From: Bacillus velezensis
Lineage (GTDB): Bacteria; Bacillota; Bacilli; Bacillales; Bacillaceae
Assembly (NCBI RefSeq): GCF_001461825.1
Contig: NZ_LLZC01000018.1
Location: 186,001-250,000 of the forward strand
Length of the DNA: 64,000 bases
Direction: 5' to 3'
The notes beneath the pieces are model-generated. The model ran no database searches. It was not told the DNA's origin and saw only the letters and a list, made by a program, of their open reading frames with translations. Of the stretch, positions 63,975-64,000 are shown in pieces (position 1 is the stretch's first letter; every line of letters begins with the position of its first letter). The translations under genes were made by a program, and so were the position numbers.

Positions 63975-64000
63975 AATCCCGCGGCATCCGCGGGATTTTT
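63975..64000. terminator. Terminator after the LysR gene
   Basis: AATCCCGCGG/CCGCGGGATT perfect 10-bp stem, 3-nt loop, T-runs on both strands, at the window end. Confidence 0.93.

Overview
The window is chromosomal DNA from a Bacillus of the B. subtilis group, most likely the B. amyloliquefaciens/B. velezensis branch. The order yvgMLKJ-yvsGH, fhuDBGC, rsiO-oxdC-yvrJ-sigO-rsoA-yvrHGEDCBA-yvqKJ, liaIHGFSR, gerAA-AB-AC, citG-yuxN-cssSR-htrB, mrgA-yusZXWVU is the one known from B. subtilis. It has group-specific insertions. No rRNA, tRNA, CRISPR array, transposase or integrase is visible.

Layout. 1-9.6 kb: a truncated LuxR-type two-component pair, molybdate binding protein and permease with their regulator (modAB, yvgK), an LTA-synthase-like enzyme (yvgJ), yvsG, a 46-aa protein, a lysine riboswitch with its permease yvsH, and a SAM methyltransferase whose C-terminus is frameshifted. 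9.7-23.8 kb: an AT-rich island between yvsH/methyltransferase and fhuD. 23.9-39.3 kb: Fur-controlled hydroxamate uptake, the SigO/RsoA/RsiO acid-stress module with oxalate decarboxylase, the YvrGH two-component system, and cobalamin uptake and adenosylation. 39.4-45.4 kb: an MFS pump and the lia cell-envelope stress operon. 45.4-60.9 kb: gerA germinant receptor, fumarase, YuxN regulator, CssRS-HtrB secretion stress, MrgA, YusZ/X/W/V/U. 61-64 kb: acetoacetate decarboxylase and a ketopantoate-reductase-like protein with a divergent LysR regulator, flanked by terminators.

The island is the most unusual part. A NemR-like TetR regulator with a conserved Cys is followed by three OsmC-family proteins, a lipoyl-carrier (GcvH-like) gene, a FrnE/DsbA-type oxidoreductase, three thioredoxin-like proteins, a thioredoxin reductase, a tandem AhpD, an Old-Yellow-Enzyme reductase, MFS and EamA transporters, a MarR regulator, a GreA-like factor with an altered catalytic tip and an O-acetylhomoserine sulfhydrylase. 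Four near-identical palindromes of the form GTACC-N8-GGTAC precede its gene blocks and look like operators of the TetR protein. The gene set resembles the allicin/thiosulfinate tolerance clusters of Allium-associated Pantoea, Burkholderia and Pseudomonas. I infer a Gram-positive counterpart: a system for thiosulfinate, disulfide or electrophile stress, possibly fed by a lipoyl-carrier relay. Both gcvH-like copies are broken as read and a second ahpD is a remnant, so the island shows duplication and decay.

Smaller points of interest are a pair of YuxN-type operators facing an unannotated 54-aa protein, a 27-aa membrane peptide frame in front of htrB, a perfect hairpin between oxdC and rsiO, and an ABC ATPase-CbiZ fusion in the cobalamin operon.
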